Assembly (NCBI RefSeq): GCF_001854245.1
Contig: NZ_CP015381.1
Span: forward strand, 1,266,001 to 1,330,000
DNA: 64,000 bases
Reading direction: 5' to 3'
From: Desulfococcus multivorans
Lineage (GTDB): Bacteria; Desulfobacterota; Desulfobacteria; Desulfobacterales; Desulfococcaceae
In this document: piece by piece, positions 63,173-64,000 of the stretch
Numbering within the stretch: the first letter of the stretch is position 1
Layout of the letters: every line of letters starts with the position of its first letter
The notes under the pieces: model-generated
What the model saw: only the letters and a program-made list of their open reading frames with translations
Told to the model about the DNA's origin: nothing
The model's database searches: none
Translations under genes and position numbers: made by a program

Positions 63173-63700
63173 TTATGCTTCGAAGGTTTCGACCTGGAGA
63201 ATGACATCGATCATTCCTTCCGTTCCGGCCTTGGTGATGGAAATCCGTCGAATAAAGACCATATTTTTGGAGGTTTCCACCATGTGAAGATAGGGGGTCA
63301 GCTGCTTCATACCGATCCCCTGAAGCTTAAGTTCCACCATGGAGAGGTTGTAAGGACTGTTTTTCGGCCGCGACTTGGATGGCTTCATGTAAGCAATGTT
63401 GTCCTTGACCCGGGCTTCACCGGCCAGTTGGTCCAGGAAGGAAAACAAGGTGAAGCCCTGGGGACGATTGGAAAAGTTCTGCTTGAAGCGTTCGTTTTCA
63501 TTCTTCAAGGACTCGTATTCCAGCTTCATGGCCTTCATGTCCGCAAGCGCCGCCTGCTTCTGACGCAGGGTCGTTTCAAGACGCGTTCGATGCGCCACGA
63601 TAGGTGCGATGATGAATTCTATGGCGACAAACACGATCAAAAAGACCGCGGCTGCATAAACGGCATATCGTTCGCGTTTGCTGAGTCGGTTCAGATTCAT
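63173..63700 (-). CDS. gspM: type II secretion protein GspM
   Basis: A 175-residue protein with an N-terminal membrane helix (YAVYAAAVFLIVFVAIEFII), a coiled-coil (RQKQAALADMKAMKLEYES) and a C-terminal ferredoxin-like domain (MVELKLQGIGMKQLTPYL), the GspM/PilO layout. It partners GspL in the inner-membrane platform. Its start overlaps the end of gspL by 4 bases. Confidence 0.85.
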   Translation of the reverse strand: MNLNRLSKRERYAVYAAAVFLIVFVAIEFIIAPIVAHRTRLETTLRQKQAALADMKAMKLEYESLKNENERFKQNFSNRPQGFTLFSFLDQLAGEARVKDNIAYMKPSKSRPKNSPYNLSMVELKLQGIGMKQLTPYLHMVETSKNMVFIRRISITKAGTEGMIDVILQVETFEA

Positions 63701-64000
63701 AGATCCACCTTCATTTTAAAACGTATCCGGTTTTCGTTTTGATCTTTATTGGTCGAGTTGATGGTCACTTTTTTGAATAGATCGATTTTCTCCAGTCGCG
63801 TCTGGATATCGTCGACGGAATTGAATGTGTCCGTGTTTCCGGAGATCAGGACATCTCCCTGGTTGATCACCATGCGTGTGAATTCCACATCAATCTCCTC
63901 CGGAATCTGTTTGCTGATCTCTTCGAGAATTTGGATAGTCAGAACATGAGCGCCGGAATCTCCCGGAATGAAGGTGTCCCGACGGAGGTCCTCCATGGCG
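63697..64000 (-). CDS. gspL: C-terminal end of type II secretion protein GspL, 5' end outside the window
   Basis: The visible part, read from the window edge, has MEDLRRDTFIPGDSGAHVLT, then ILEEISKQIPEEIDVEF and IQTRLEKIDLFKKVTIN. This is the periplasmic ferredoxin-like domain of GspL/PilN. The frame continues past base 64000. It overlaps gspM by four bases (ATGA) and is first in the visible gspL-M-N-C-D-E order. Confidence 0.8.
   Translation of the reverse strand, partial: AMEDLRRDTFIPGDSGAHVLTIQILEEISKQIPEEIDVEFTRMVINQGDVLISGNTDTFNSVDDIQTRLEKIDLFKKVTINSTNKDQNENRIRFKMKVDL

Overview
The window looks like chromosome of an anaerobic, fatty-acid- and amino-acid-oxidising bacterium of the Desulfobacterota (Desulfobacteraceae / Desulfosarcina / Desulfococcus type). 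The evidence is gene content only: several acyl-CoA synthetases and acyl-CoA dehydrogenases, a fused B12-dependent acyl-CoA mutase, modular NifU with NifS outside a nif cluster, rubredoxins, cytochrome bd oxidase, indolepyruvate:ferredoxin oxidoreductase, a GspC-D-E-N type II secretion set and a likely selenoprotein. No rRNA, tRNA, CRISPR array, prophage or intact insertion sequence was seen.

Layout. 1-4.8 kb: tail of a membrane protein and two AMP-forming acyl-CoA synthetases. 5-12 kb: a tandem-domain CDP-alcohol phosphatidyltransferase, nifU-nifS and a DHH-CBS-tRNA nucleotidyltransferase fusion. 12-18 kb: a redox and oxygen-defence stretch (rhodanese, cydAB, a rubredoxin with an unusual CxC ligand pair, a thioredoxin-fold/HEAT protein). 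18.5-20.3 kb: a lipoprotein with a periplasmic binding fold. 20.5-31.6 kb: a catabolic block with a TetR regulator, the fused isobutyryl-CoA mutase icmF, thiolase, 3-hydroxyacyl-CoA dehydrogenase, an XRE-cupin regulator, an acyl-CoA dehydrogenase and a second acyl-CoA dehydrogenase carrying its own rubredoxin domain. Together these could turn isobutyryl-CoA into butyryl-CoA and then acetyl-CoA; only the enoyl-CoA hydratase is missing here. 32-38.8 kb: htpX, thiE, a sigma-54 activator with a degenerate receiver, a near-perfect sigma-54 promoter in front of a small zinc-ribbon gene, a methyltransferase and a glycosyltransferase. 39-46.7 kb: HMG-CoA lyase, a Nudix hydrolase overlapping class II aldolase, a four-gene run (putative UGA-containing dual-CxxC small protein, AEC permease, truA, DUF2007-like protein), argJ, an RsuA/RluB-type synthase and a P-loop NTPase. 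47-49.6 kb: a nucleotide-sugar dehydrogenase and a DUF3524/QTMAN-type glycosyltransferase. 49.9-55.2 kb: a tight iorA-iorB-dctP-dctQ-dctM operon. 55.2-64 kb, minus strand: moaA, two accessory genes, then gspE, D, C, N, M and the end of gspL.

The non-coding DNA is notable. At least six copies or fragments of one intergenic inverted repeat (arms CAACTTTCGACTTTCAT / ATGAAAGTCGAAAGTTG) lie between genes in the first 18.4 kb. Several perfect palindromes and hairpins precede genes.

The strongest candidate for something special is the short minus-strand gene at 43898-44095. It is interrupted by an in-frame UGA, and a GC-rich hairpin with a GUU loop follows at the distance expected of a bacterial SECIS element. 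Functions are inferred from motifs read by eye; no database search was run.
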